Origin: an uncultured Thalassotalea sp.
Lineage (GTDB): Bacteria; Pseudomonadota; Gammaproteobacteria; Enterobacterales; Alteromonadaceae
Length of the DNA stretch: 64,000 bases
Reading direction: 5' to 3'
NCBI GenBank assembly: GCA_947502355.1
Contig: CANMZP010000001.1
Location: forward strand, 186,001 to 250,000
The stretch's first letter is position 1. The number at the start of each line of letters is the position of its first letter. Shown one piece after another: positions 55,972 to 64,000 of this stretch. A program made the position numbers and the translations under genes. Under the pieces are notes generated by a model. That model ran no database searches. It was given only the letters and a program-made list of their open reading frames with translations, and was not told the origin of the DNA.

Positions 55972-57819
55972 TTATTTTAAAATACTGTCCATCGTGCCCT
56001 GCGCTAGAGGGTGGTAGCCAGGACGGGCTTTACGGTAAACTTGCTGAGCCCATTTAAGGCCTTGCTCTGTTTCCGCTAATTTTTTGTATAACGGCACAAT
56101 CAATTTACGACGACCAATATCCACTAGGTATTGTGCTAATTGCTCTTCAATCACGTTGTAGTCATTATGCAAAGCCAATAAATACCATGCGTGGGCTATT
56201 TCAGCATTGGTGCTGTTGGTAAAGTTAAATGCGCTATCCAATGTGTGCATTTTATCTAAGGCTAAATCGCGTGGTAAACCATTGATAAAGTACAACCATT
56301 CATGAACAGTCCAGTTAGCGGTAGGCATATCAGCCAAATTTTTATTACCGGCTAACCATTGCGTTGAATATTTACCAACAATATCAAATGCATCTGATTG
56401 AGGTGATGGCACAGTAGTTGGCAGAGCAGGTTTAAATACCCAATCCTTTACCTCACTCATGCTGACAATGCCTGGGTATTTATCAATCAGGTTTTCTTGC
56501 AAGTAAGTTAAGAAGTCTTCGGTACCGATACTTTGGAAACTAAACTGATTAAAGTAAGACAACACAAATGGGTCAAACTTATCACGGCCATAGCGTTGCT
56601 CTAGGAAAATTAAGAACAACTGACCTTTTACATAAGGTACCCCACTAAAAGCCGCATCAGGATCACGACCTTGTAAGTCAAGGTATAAGATCTCATCGTT
56701 GTCTGGCAAATTAGCCATATCGCCGTGTAAATCGGCCACACCTAACACCTGCTCCATTACTGCCCGATCACGGCCGAACACTTCTTCCATAATGCGGTTT
56801 TCAACGTAAGATGTGAAACCTTCGTTCAACCACAAGTCTCGCCAGCTTTCATTGGTAACCAAATTACCTGACCAAGAGTGTGCTAATTCATGGGCGATTA
56901 AATTTACCAAACTCTTATCACCGGCAACAACCGTTGGCGTAATAAAAGACAATCTAGGGTTTTCCATGCCGCCAAATGGAAAGCTCGGTGGCAACATTAG
57001 TAGGTCATAACGACCCCAACGGTATTTTCCATAAAGCTTTTCTGAGGCATGGATCATCGCTTGAGTATCATTAAATTCATTGGCTGATCGCTCAAGAATA
57101 TAAGACTCTGCATAAACACCTGTTTGCTCGCTCATGGCTTTAAAGTGCAAATCACCAACGCCAATAGCAATCAAGTAAGGTGGAATGGCTTGCGGCATCT
57201 CAAAGTAATAATCACCATCGCGAGCCGTATTTGGCTCGTTATTGGCGCTCATAACGGCCAATAAGGCTTCATCGGTTTTGATGCGCGCATCATAGGTTAA
57301 GCGCACCGCTGGGGTATCTTGAATCGGAATCCAACTACGCGCATGAATCGCCTGATTTTGGCTGAACATAAAAGGGTGTTGTTTGCCAGCCGTTTGCTCT
57401 TTTGTTAACCACTGCAAACCTGAAGCCACTTCGGTTGACTGGTAATAAACACGCAGTTTATCGGCTTGATAACCTGGCTTAATGGTAAGTTTTGAGCCCA
57501 TCACGTCATCACGTTTGGCCAAATCAAAGGCCACTTTTTGCCACTGACCTTCGCCCTTTTGTGCGTACACCTTAAATACCTTTAAATCACGTGTATCTAG
57601 GTAAACGGTGGTGGTGTTGTTATTTAACCAAGTGAGTGATAAATCCACAAAGCCCTTAAGCGATTTGTTATCGAAATCTACTGCTAAATCAAGATATACG
57701 TGTTTTACTTTAACTTCGTCATAGTTGGCGTAAGTTAAATCGTCATTCATTTTTGCCACACCGGCATATGAAGTAACCATAATGGCAATCGCAACCAAGC
57801 GAATCATTAACTTTGTCAT
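55972..57819 (-). CDS. Secreted M1-family aminopeptidase (leukotriene A4 hydrolase type)
   Basis: A 615-residue zinc aminopeptidase. The signal peptide is [18 protein letters not shown]. The substrate N-terminus motif is GGMEN (283-287). The zinc site is His310-Glu311-x-x-His314 (HELAHSW) with Glu333 (NEGF). A C-terminal helical domain of the LTA4H type follows (from about 470). Close homologues include the cold-active aminopeptidase of Colwellia psychrerythraea, which fits the suggested host. Confidence 0.93.
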   Translation of the reverse strand: MTKLMIRLVAIAIMVTSYAGVAKMNDDLTYANYDEVKVKHVYLDLAVDFDNKSLKGFVDLSLTWLNNNTTTVYLDTRDLKVFKVYAQKGEGQWQKVAFDLAKRDDVMGSKLTIKPGYQADKLRVYYQSTEVASGLQWLTKEQTAGKQHPFMFSQNQAIHARSWIPIQDTPAVRLTYDARIKTDEALLAVMSANNEPNTARDGDYYFEMPQAIPPYLIAIGVGDLHFKAMSEQTGVYAESYILERSANEFNDTQAMIHASEKLYGKYRWGRYDLLMLPPSFPFGGMENPRLSFITPTVVAGDKSLVNLIAHELAHSWSGNLVTNESWRDLWLNEGFTSYVENRIMEEVFGRDRAVMEQVLGVADLHGDMANLPDNDEILYLDLQGRDPDAAFSGVPYVKGQLFLIFLEQRYGRDKFDPFVLSYFNQFSFQSIGTEDFLTYLQENLIDKYPGIVSMSEVKDWVFKPALPTTVPSPQSDAFDIVGKYSTQWLAGNKNLADMPTANWTVHEWLYFINGLPRDLALDKMHTLDSAFNFTNSTNAEIAHAWYLLALHNDYNVIEEQLAQYLVDIGRRKLIVPLYKKLAETEQGLKWAQQVYRKARPGYHPLAQGTMDSILK

Positions 57820-58017
57820 ACTTTTCCCAAAAAATATAAATGATGAATACCCTTATAATCGCTCTGTTTGTATACAACAGAGCTGGGCATATTAATTTTT
57901 GCGGGCTAAGTTTACCTACCTCAAACTGTTGATACCAGTTAATTAATGCATGAACCCAATAATTCTGCGATAATTTGATTAATTTAGGCCATATCAATAA
58001 AAGATAAACACACTCTG

Positions 58018-58698
58018 ATGACAGAACAAAAAAAGACACTCTTTGCCCAACGTTTTCGTGGTTACTTCCCCGTAGTTATTGATGTTGAAACGGCAGGTTT
58101 TAATGCCAAAACCGATGCCCTACTTGAAATTGCCGCCAGCATTTTACATATGGATGAAATCACCGGCTTATTGTCGATAAAAGAAACGATTTGCTTTAAC
58201 GTTGAACCCTTTGAAGGGGCCAATCTCGAACCAGCCGCTTTGGAATTTACAGGGATTGACCCAACCAACCCACTTCGTGGTGCGGTATCAGAAGATGAAG
58301 CCTTAAAAGAAACGTTTAAAGCCATTCGAAAAGCAATGAAGCAAGCCGGTTGTCAACGTTCGATTATGGTGGCACACAATGCGGCCTTTGATTTAGGTTT
58401 TGTTAATGCCGCAACCGAGCGCTGTAATATTAAACGCAGCCCATTTCACCCTTTTGCAAGTTTTGATACCGCCACCCTTTCCGGCCTAGCTCTAGGACAA
58501 ACCGTGTTAGCGAAAGCTTGTGATAGTGCCGGGTTAGGTTTTGATAACAGCGAAGCGCATACGGCGGTCTATGATACCGAGAAAACGGCGGAGTTATTTT
58601 GTTATATCGTTAATAAGTGGCAAGAATTGGGTGGTTGGCCATTAGCCGTAGCCGACGAAAATAGCGATGATAAAAACCAAGCGGATAGCGCCGAATAG
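58018..58698 (+). CDS. rnt: Ribonuclease T
   Basis: A 226-residue DEDDh 3'-5' exoribonuclease maturing tRNA and 5S rRNA ends. Exo I is VIDVETAGF, Exo II is [11 protein letters not shown] and Exo III is [21 protein letters not shown] at the start is typical. Commonly found near grxD in gammaproteobacteria, as here. Confidence 0.96.
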   Translation: MTEQKKTLFAQRFRGYFPVVIDVETAGFNAKTDALLEIAASILHMDEITGLLSIKETICFNVEPFEGANLEPAALEFTGIDPTNPLRGAVSEDEALKETFKAIRKAMKQAGCQRSIMVAHNAAFDLGFVNAATERCNIKRSPFHPFASFDTATLSGLALGQTVLAKACDSAGLGFDNSEAHTAVYDTEKTAELFCYIVNKWQELGGWPLAVADENSDDKNQADSAE

Positions 58699-58737
58699 AG
58701 TCACCGCTCATGTCCAAAAAATAGCGTATGTCGATGT

Positions 58738-59124
58738 TTAGGACTTTACGCTATTAAACTTTATTTTGTTAAATCGATGCTGACGACGCAATAATAGGGT
58801 TTTCATTGCAAACATCACCAGAATAATGGCCGCGCCTATCGTCGCTGGTTGCAGCCAAAAGCGAACCAATATAGCCGCTATGCCGAAAAAAGCATATGGA
58901 TAAAACTCATAAATAATAAAAGGTAACTTGATGCCCTGAATGGTTTTTTTTGCTCGAGTTTGACGACGGTAATTTGAACGCATGACGGCTATAGTGCACC
59001 CTGCGCAAAATAGAATAAAACTCGACAATATACCAATCAGATCTGAGGCATAAAAAAGCAATCCAATCGAGGATGACATATAAATTAATGGGAGTTTTTC
59101 ATACAACGGCTTACTGATGTTCAT
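58738..59124 (-). CDS. Hypothetical membrane protein
   Basis: About 128 residues with four predicted membrane segments (LIYMSSSIGLLFYASDLIGI, SSFILFCAGCTIAVM, FIIYEFYPYAFFGIAAIL, ATIGAAIILVMFAMKTLLL) and basic loops. The ATG at 59124 has AAGGA close upstream; a GTG at 59169 is the alternative start. No family recognised. Confidence 0.65.
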   Translation of the reverse strand: MNISKPLYEKLPLIYMSSSIGLLFYASDLIGILSSFILFCAGCTIAVMRSNYRRQTRAKKTIQGIKLPFIIYEFYPYAFFGIAAILVRFWLQPATIGAAIILVMFAMKTLLLRRQHRFNKIKFNSVKS

Positions 59125-59238
59125 TTCCTTTGACCCACTTTTTGTTGTTAGTATTTGTTCATGATTCACTTTTAGTTTAGCGCCTTGTTATTCAAACCCC
59201 CAAATTTTTTTAATCTATTGCCCAAATAGCTCAAAAAC

Positions 59239-59263
59239 AAAAAAGGGCCCTAAGGCCCTTTTA
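59239..59263. terminator. Terminator after the peroxiredoxin gene
   Basis: The stem AAAAGGGCC/GGCCCTTTT with a short loop is followed by T on the minus strand, 21 bases past the stop. Confidence 0.85.
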
Positions 59264-59284
59264 AATTAATTACGTTTATTGTAA

Positions 59285-59890
59285 TTATAATTGGTCAGCG
59301 TTATCGCTTAGGTAAGAAGCAACACCATCTGGAGATGCAGTCATACCTTTATCACCTTTGTTCCAACCCGCTGGACATACTTCGCCGTGGTCTTGGTGGA
59401 ATTGTAATGCATCAACCATGCGTAACATTTCATCAACGTTACGACCAAGAGGAAGATCGTTAACAACCTGATGACGTACGTTACCTTCTTCATCGATTAA
59501 GAATGAACCACGAAATGCAACGCCAGCTTCTGGGTGCTCAACGTCATATGCTTGACAGATTTCGTGTTTAACATCAGCAACCAAGGTGTAACGAACTGGA
59601 CCAATACCACCGTCGTTGATTGCTGTGTTACGCCATGCGTTATGTGAAAATTGAGAATCGATAGATACACCAATTACTTCTACGCCACGGCTCTTGAAAT
59701 CATCCATGCGGTGATCAAAAGCAATTAGCTCTGATGGACATACAAATGTGAAGTCCAACGGGTAAAAGAAAATAACCGCTTTTTTACCTTTGATGGTTTC
59801 TTTAAGATTAAAGCTATCTACGATTTCACCGCTGCCTAATACTGCTGCTGCAGTAAAATCTGGTGCTGGACGACCTACTAGTACACTCAT
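59285..59890 (-). CDS. Typical 2-Cys peroxiredoxin (AhpC/Prx1 type)
   Basis: A 201-residue peroxide-reducing enzyme. The peroxidatic Cys51 is in FTFVCPSEL and the resolving Cys172 in GEVCPAGW. GGIGPVRYTL gives the GG(L/I/V)G loop linked to sensitivity to over-oxidation. It lies next to grxD, which suggests a shared oxidative-stress role. Confidence 0.93.
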   Translation of the reverse strand: MSVLVGRPAPDFTAAAVLGSGEIVDSFNLKETIKGKKAVIFFYPLDFTFVCPSELIAFDHRMDDFKSRGVEVIGVSIDSQFSHNAWRNTAINDGGIGPVRYTLVADVKHEICQAYDVEHPEAGVAFRGSFLIDEEGNVRHQVVNDLPLGRNVDEMLRMVDALQFHQDHGEVCPAGWNKGDKGMTASPDGVASYLSDNADQL

Positions 59891-59984
59891 GGTTTTCTCC
59901 CATTGATTTTGTTTGTTTAACTGTTTTAATTTGTAACTACCATTAATATATGGATGATAATTTGTAAAACAAGTTAAAATTTAA

Positions 59985-60317
59985 TTATTCTGCGTTTTTA
60001 TGCTTTTCTGCTGTTTCTTTAATCAGCGGTTGAAGTTCACCTTGCTGATACATTTCCATAATAATGTCACAACCACCGATTAACTCGCCTTCTACCCACA
60101 GTTGTGGGAAGGTAGGCCAGTTTGCAAATTTTGGTAGTTCTGCACGAATATCCGGGTTTTGTAGAATGTCTACATAAGCAAATTGTTCACCACAAGACAT
60201 TAATGCTTGCGATGCTTGTGACGAGAAACCACAACTTGGTAATTTAGGTGAGCCCTTCATAAAGATAAGAATTGGGTTCTCACTGATTTGTTGTTTGATT
60301 TTGTCGATAGTTTCCAT
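59985..60317 (-). CDS. grxD: Monothiol glutaredoxin GrxD
   Basis: A 110-residue CGFS-type glutaredoxin (Cys29 in LPSCGFS) that carries 2Fe-2S clusters with glutathione and BolA proteins. FPQLWVEGELIGGCDII is the glutathione-binding region. Confidence 0.96.
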   Translation of the reverse strand: METIDKIKQQISENPILIFMKGSPKLPSCGFSSQASQALMSCGEQFAYVDILQNPDIRAELPKFANWPTFPQLWVEGELIGGCDIIMEMYQQGELQPLIKETAEKHKNAE

Positions 60318-60410
60318 AGGATCCTCTAGTCGCTCGTAAAAATAATAAAGTCCGAGTAGTTTACTCGGACTTTATTTAGGATTAAAGAAAAATTTTGCGG
60401 TTGCAAGAAT

Positions 60411-61121
60411 TTAGTCGGCAAGAATTTTTAAGACATCGTCTTTTAAACCATCATATAACATGGCCGACTGAATACCGTATTCACGAACACAGTAAATAGA
60501 TTCGGTAAACTCGCCCGATTGAGCCAGTTTAATAAGATCACGGTAGAACTGTATGGTTAACTCTTTCGCTTGCGCATTCGCAAAGAAAATACCACCAATG
60601 CGAGAATACAAATTCTTAAAGCCATTTAATACCATCACATAAATCGGGTTACCACTTGCCAGAGCCAAGTCGTGATGTAATTGATAATCGCTTTCAGCAA
60701 AGTTTTCTAACTCATCAACCGATTCAATTTGCTTGGTTAATAGCTCAATAACTTTTTCCGGATTATTTTTAATGGCACCACGTAAGTAAATTGCACAAAT
60801 ATTGGTGCGGGCCGAAAGTAGATTTTCAACCAAATCAGGAATGCCCTCTTGGTCTAATTCAACCAAGGTACTTAAAATATTTAAGCCGCATGTTTCCCAA
60901 AAGTTGTTCACTTTGGTTGGTTTGCCATGTTGAATGGTTAGCCATCCATCACGGGCAAGTCTTTGTAATACTTCACGAAGTGTTGTACGAGTTACACCAA
61001 TTAATTCGGATAACTCTCTTTCTGCAGGTAAAATTGAGCCCGGTGGAAAACCACCATTCCAAATCGACTCAACGATATATCGTTCAGCAAATCCTGCTGG
61101 ACTTTGCGCTTTTATAATCAT
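60411..61121 (-). CDS. fadR: Fatty acid metabolism regulator FadR
   Basis: A 236-residue GntR-family regulator binding acyl-CoA, controlling fatty acid breakdown and synthesis. The winged helix is [20 protein letters not shown] and the C-terminal acyl-CoA domain is intact. The ATG at 61121 ([13 protein letters not shown]) has GGAAG upstream and matches the E. coli start; an upstream ATG would add seven basic residues. It is divergent from nhaB as in E. coli. Confidence 0.96.
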   Translation of the reverse strand: MIIKAQSPAGFAERYIVESIWNGGFPPGSILPAERELSELIGVTRTTLREVLQRLARDGWLTIQHGKPTKVNNFWETCGLNILSTLVELDQEGIPDLVENLLSARTNICAIYLRGAIKNNPEKVIELLTKQIESVDELENFAESDYQLHHDLALASGNPIYVMVLNGFKNLYSRIGGIFFANAQAKELTIQFYRDLIKLAQSGEFTESIYCVREYGIQSAMLYDGLKDDVLKILAD

Positions 61122-61256
61122 TTTCTTCCACTTTCTCCGCATTTTAAGCGGAGCACTCTAAGTTATTTAGGCTATCTAAACTGATTGTACCAGAGAAAGT
61201 CAAGCACTAAAATCGTCCCTAGATCAAATTTTTCTAACTTTTCATATTTACCAACA

Positions 61257-61275
61257 ATCTTATCTGGCATAAGAT
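61257..61275. promoter_or_regulatory. Inverted repeat in the fadR-nhaB promoter region
   Basis: ATCTTAT is inverted as ATAAGAT across a 5-base spacer. It does not match the FadR operator consensus. It is a possible binding site for a dimeric regulator. Confidence 0.4.
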
Positions 61276-61357
61276 GTTGCTCTTTGAAAAAAATTAACAA
61301 CAATAAAAATATATCTCGGGTAGTTACTTTAATTATGAAGTTAGATAAAGGTCACTA

Positions 61358-62941
61358 ATGGAACAAACATATTCACAAGCACTTTTTAAAAACTTTTTAG
61401 GTCAAGCTCCTTCTTGGTACAAAATTACCATTGTAAGCTTTTTGATTCTAAATCCAATTCTGTTTTCAATTTCACCTTATGTTGCAGGTTGGGCGTTGGT
61501 CATTCAGTTCATTTTTACCTTGGCTATGGCATTAAAATGTTATCCGTTACAACCTGGTGGCTTGTTAGCCATTGAGGCTGTCGCGATTGGCATGACCAGT
61601 CCACAGCAGGTATTCCATGAAATTACCGCCAACATACAAGTGGTGCTATTGCTTGTCTTTATGGTTGCCGGCATTTACTTTATGAAAAACCTGTTGTTGT
61701 TTTTATTTACTAAAATCATCACCAAAGTAAGATCAAAGATCATTGTTTCTTTGCTGTTTTGTTTTGTAAGTGCTTTCTTGTCTGCCTTCCTAGATGCCTT
61801 AACAGTAATTGCGGTTATCATCAGTGTTGCGGTAGGATTTTATACCGTTTACCACAAGGTAGCATCGGGTAAAACCTTTACTTGTACGCACGACCACACC
61901 GAAGATGATGAGGTATTAGAATTATCTCGTGAGGACTTAGTCGGATTTCGCGCCTATTTACGTAATTTATTAATGCATGCTGGTGTTGGTACTGCCCTAG
62001 GTGGCGTAATGACCATTGTTGGTGAGCCACAAAACTTAATTATCGGTCAACAAGCAAGCTGGGATTTCGTTGAATTCGCCATTCGTATGTCCCCGGTTAC
62101 CGTGCCAGTATTGTTTTTTGGTTTATTAACCTGTTTCTGTGTAGAGAAATTTAAAATTTTCACCTACGGTGCAAAACTGCCAACGAATGTCCGTAAAATT
62201 CTAGTTGAGTTTGACAAACAAGAAACAATAAATCGTACTAGAGCTGACAATGTTAAATTAGTTATGCAAGGTCTTATTGCGGTTTGGTTAATCATTGCAC
62301 TAGCATTGCATCTAGCAGAAGTAGGCTTGGTTGGTTTATCGGTTATTATTCTTGCCACATCGTTCACGGGTATCATTGATGAGCATCAAATTGGTCATGC
62401 CTTTGAAGAAGCGTTACCATTTACCGCCCTATTAAGTGTGTTCTTTGCCGTGGTTGCGGTAATTATCGATCAACAATTATTTACCCCGGTGATTAAATGG
62501 GTATTAACCTTCGAAGGTGATATGCAATTGGTTATGTTCTACTTAGCAAACGGATTCTTATCAATGGTAAGTGACAACGTGTTTGTTGGTACGGTTTACA
62601 TTACCGAAGTTAAGAAAGCCCTTATTGCTGGCGAAATTACGCGCGATCAATTTGATATGCTAGCGGTTGCTATCAACACTGGTACAAACTTACCATCGGT
62701 TGCCACACCGAATGGTCAAGCCGCTTTCTTATTCTTATTAACATCGGCTTTAGCACCGTTAATTCGTTTATCATACGGCCGTATGGTATACATGGCGTTA
62801 CCTTACACCATCGTTTTAACCATTGTTGGCTTACTCACCATTTCTTCTGGATTTTTGGTCGAGCAAACCACAAATTTCTATGAATGGCATATCATAAGTC
62901 ATCATACGGGAACAGAAAGCATGGCGCCTAGCGGGCACTAA
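61358..62941 (+). CDS. nhaB: Sodium/proton antiporter NhaB
   Basis: A 527-residue inner-membrane antiporter exporting Na+ in exchange for protons. About 12 membrane segments. GEPQNLIIG and [15 protein letters not shown] are family signatures with conserved polar transport residues. It suits a marine host. Its terminator lies at 62954-62982. Confidence 0.96.
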   Translation: MEQTYSQALFKNFLGQAPSWYKITIVSFLILNPILFSISPYVAGWALVIQFIFTLAMALKCYPLQPGGLLAIEAVAIGMTSPQQVFHEITANIQVVLLLVFMVAGIYFMKNLLLFLFTKIITKVRSKIIVSLLFCFVSAFLSAFLDALTVIAVIISVAVGFYTVYHKVASGKTFTCTHDHTEDDEVLELSREDLVGFRAYLRNLLMHAGVGTALGGVMTIVGEPQNLIIGQQASWDFVEFAIRMSPVTVPVLFFGLLTCFCVEKFKIFTYGAKLPTNVRKILVEFDKQETINRTRADNVKLVMQGLIAVWLIIALALHLAEVGLVGLSVIILATSFTGIIDEHQIGHAFEEALPFTALLSVFFAVVAVIIDQQLFTPVIKWVLTFEGDMQLVMFYLANGFLSMVSDNVFVGTVYITEVKKALIAGEITRDQFDMLAVAINTGTNLPSVATPNGQAAFLFLLTSALAPLIRLSYGRMVYMALPYTIVLTIVGLLTISSGFLVEQTTNFYEWHIISHHTGTESMAPSGH

Positions 62942-62953
62942 ATACAGACCCAT

Positions 62954-62982
62954 AAAAAAAAGCGTCTACCGGCGCTTTTTTC
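62954..62982 (+). terminator. Rho-independent terminator after nhaB
   Basis: AAAAGCG/CGCTTTT stem with an 8-base loop followed by TT, 15 bases past the stop; the A run on its left makes it partly bidirectional. Confidence 0.75.
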
Positions 62983-63014
62983 ATTTTAAACGTAAAATTG
63001 TTGAGCAATGAATA

Positions 63015-63548
63015 ATGATAAAAAATTTAAATTCAATGATCTTTAATCCACTGTCATGGTGGCTATTAGCTTTGAGTGCTTTATGCTTTGAATTTACCGC
63101 ATTGTACTTTCAATACGGTATGAAACTTGAACCCTGCATTATGTGTATTTACCAACGGGTTGCTATATCGGCTATGCTATTTGCAGGCATTATAGGGGCA
63201 TTAGGGAACAAGTTCTTTATTACCCGAGTTACCGCCTTTGGTCTTTGGGGCTATGGTAGCTATCGTGGTTTAGAGTTAGCCCTTGAGCATGTTGAAATGC
63301 AAGCCAATGCGGGGTCATTATTTTACACCTGTGATTACATTCCAAATTTCCCAAGTTGGTTACCACTGCATGAGTGGATCCCAGGCATCTTTGAAGCAAC
63401 GGGAGATTGTGGTGAAATCGCCTGGTCATTTTTAGGTTATTCTATGCCGCAGTGGATGATTGTCGTTTTTGGGGCTTACTTGCTTGTATTTGCAATAATT
63501 TTTTCTTCTCGTATTATTAGTTTAATAAGCAAACCGACCCCCAAATAA
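63015..63548 (+). CDS. dsbB: Disulfide bond formation protein DsbB
   Basis: A 177-residue four-helix inner-membrane quinone reductase that reoxidises DsbA. The first pair is Cys41-x-x-Cys44 (PCIMCIYQR) and the second pair Cys106/Cys132 lies in the second periplasmic loop. nhaB-dsbB is a conserved neighbourhood. Confidence 0.96.
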   Translation: MIKNLNSMIFNPLSWWLLALSALCFEFTALYFQYGMKLEPCIMCIYQRVAISAMLFAGIIGALGNKFFITRVTAFGLWGYGSYRGLELALEHVEMQANAGSLFYTCDYIPNFPSWLPLHEWIPGIFEATGDCGEIAWSFLGYSMPQWMIVVFGAYLLVFAIIFSSRIISLISKPTPK

Positions 63549-63560
63549 TAGATCTCTAGC

Positions 63561-63595
63561 TTTCTCTGTTATTTGTGGTTCAAATAACAGAGAAG
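63561..63595 (+). promoter_or_regulatory. 15-bp hairpin covering the ribosome-binding site of the next gene
   Basis: CTCTGTTATTTG is exactly inverted as CAAATAACAGAG with a 5-base loop and further pairs outside. No T run follows. Its right arm contains the AGAGAAG ribosome-binding site 5 bases before the ATG at 63601. It could act as a translational switch or as an attenuator of read-through from dsbB. Confidence 0.55.
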
Positions 63596-63600
63596 CAAAT

Positions 63601-64000
63601 ATGCCCGCAAATAACACAGCCCCAAAATGGTTTATAATCGTATGTATTGTCGCCATAATCTGGAACTTATTAGGCGTTATGGCCTTTACTACCGGCCCGG
63701 TAATGAATACCGAAGCCCTTAATCAACTCCCATTAGACCAACAACAAGCCTATAACGACATGCCCTTTTGGGCCAAGCTTGCTTTTGCCATTGCGGTATT
63801 TTCAGGCACATTAGGTTCAGCCGCTTTACTGCTAAAGAAACCCATGGCCAAAGCACTGCTTATCATGTCTTTGATTGGCGTCATCGTACAAATGTTTCAT
63901 GCTTACTTTATTGGTAACTCTTGGGAGGTATTTGGTCCCGGCGGTGCCATCATGCCGGCTATGATCGTTTTATTTGCGATTTACTTAATTCTGCTGGCAA
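63601..64000 (+). CDS. Hypothetical multi-pass membrane protein (3' end outside window)
   Basis: 133 codons are visible and the frame is open at the right edge. Four hydrophobic segments are seen (WFIIVCIVAIIWNLLGVMAF, LAFAIAVFSGTLGSAALLL, ALLIMSLIGVIVQMFHAYF, AMIVLFAIYLILLA). The conserved-looking loop PVMNTEALNQLPLDQQ lies between the first two. I recognise no function. It is probably near complete. Confidence 0.75.
   Translation, partial: MPANNTAPKWFIIVCIVAIIWNLLGVMAFTTGPVMNTEALNQLPLDQQQAYNDMPFWAKLAFAIAVFSGTLGSAALLLKKPMAKALLIMSLIGVIVQMFHAYFIGNSWEVFGPGGAIMPAMIVLFAIYLILLA

Noticed and set aside
40833-60370. ACTCGGACTTT shared by hairpins near dapB and after grxD
   Set aside because: An 11-base match is expected by chance many times in 64 kb.

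Overview
The window reads as a marine gammaproteobacterium of the Alteromonadales, most like the Colwelliaceae (Thalassotalea or Colwellia type). This is inferred from gene order and protein resemblance, not from a database search. Supporting blocks are rlmE-ftsH-folP-glmM-tpiA-secG-tRNA-Leu(GAG), carA-carB-greA, smc-zipA-ligA, fadR/nhaB-dsbB, a two-component ExbB/DUF3450 TonB-energising locus, and a secreted M1 aminopeptidase of the leukotriene A4 hydrolase type. Base composition is AT-rich throughout.

Layout. (1) 1-3.99 kb: the start of a DUF3450/ExbB TonB-system operon running off the left edge, a broken copy of the DUF3450 gene start, and a FadL-type outer-membrane porin. (2) About 4.0-27.9 kb: a 23.9-kb genomic island in the 3' end of tRNA-Leu(GAG). 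It is bracketed by a direct repeat of the tRNA 3' end, with a P4-type integrase beside the intact tRNA. It carries a SEC-C zinc protein, an orphan Rhs tip with a putative immunity gene, a Fic AMP-transferase fused to an AbiEi-like winged helix and preceded by five 23-bp-spaced repeats, a five-gene overlapping operon (IstA-IstB-two TOPRIM/DnaG-like proteins-tyrosine recombinase), a subtilase plus a large Sec-exported Rhs protein with a one-base frameshift, and a second integrase/AlpA module. (3) 27.9-42.5 kb: housekeeping genes nearly all on the minus strand. (4) 42.7-46.2 kb: an aspartic protease, a 967-bp AT-rich gap with at least four exact DnaA-box matches, an NAD(P)-binding protein and a VOC protein. 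(5) 46.5-54.4 kb: a divergent NAD-dependent DNA ligase, zipA, smc, cysZ. (6) 54.4-64 kb: ATP-grasp protein, secreted protein, M1 peptidase, rnt, peroxiredoxin, glutaredoxin, fadR, nhaB, dsbB and a truncated membrane protein.

The most unusual parts are in the island. The IstA/IstB transposition pair is translationally chained to two DnaG-core-like proteins that have both lost the TOPRIM metal-binding residues, and to an apparently intact tyrosine recombinase. I do not recognise a described element with this content. This block lies inside a 9.9-kb segment bounded by two sets of homologous sequences, Rhs core ends on one side and 88-bp repeats on the other. Recombination between them would delete the segment and swap the Rhs toxin tip. 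Frameshift slippage in a G tract could also switch the whole Rhs protein on or off.
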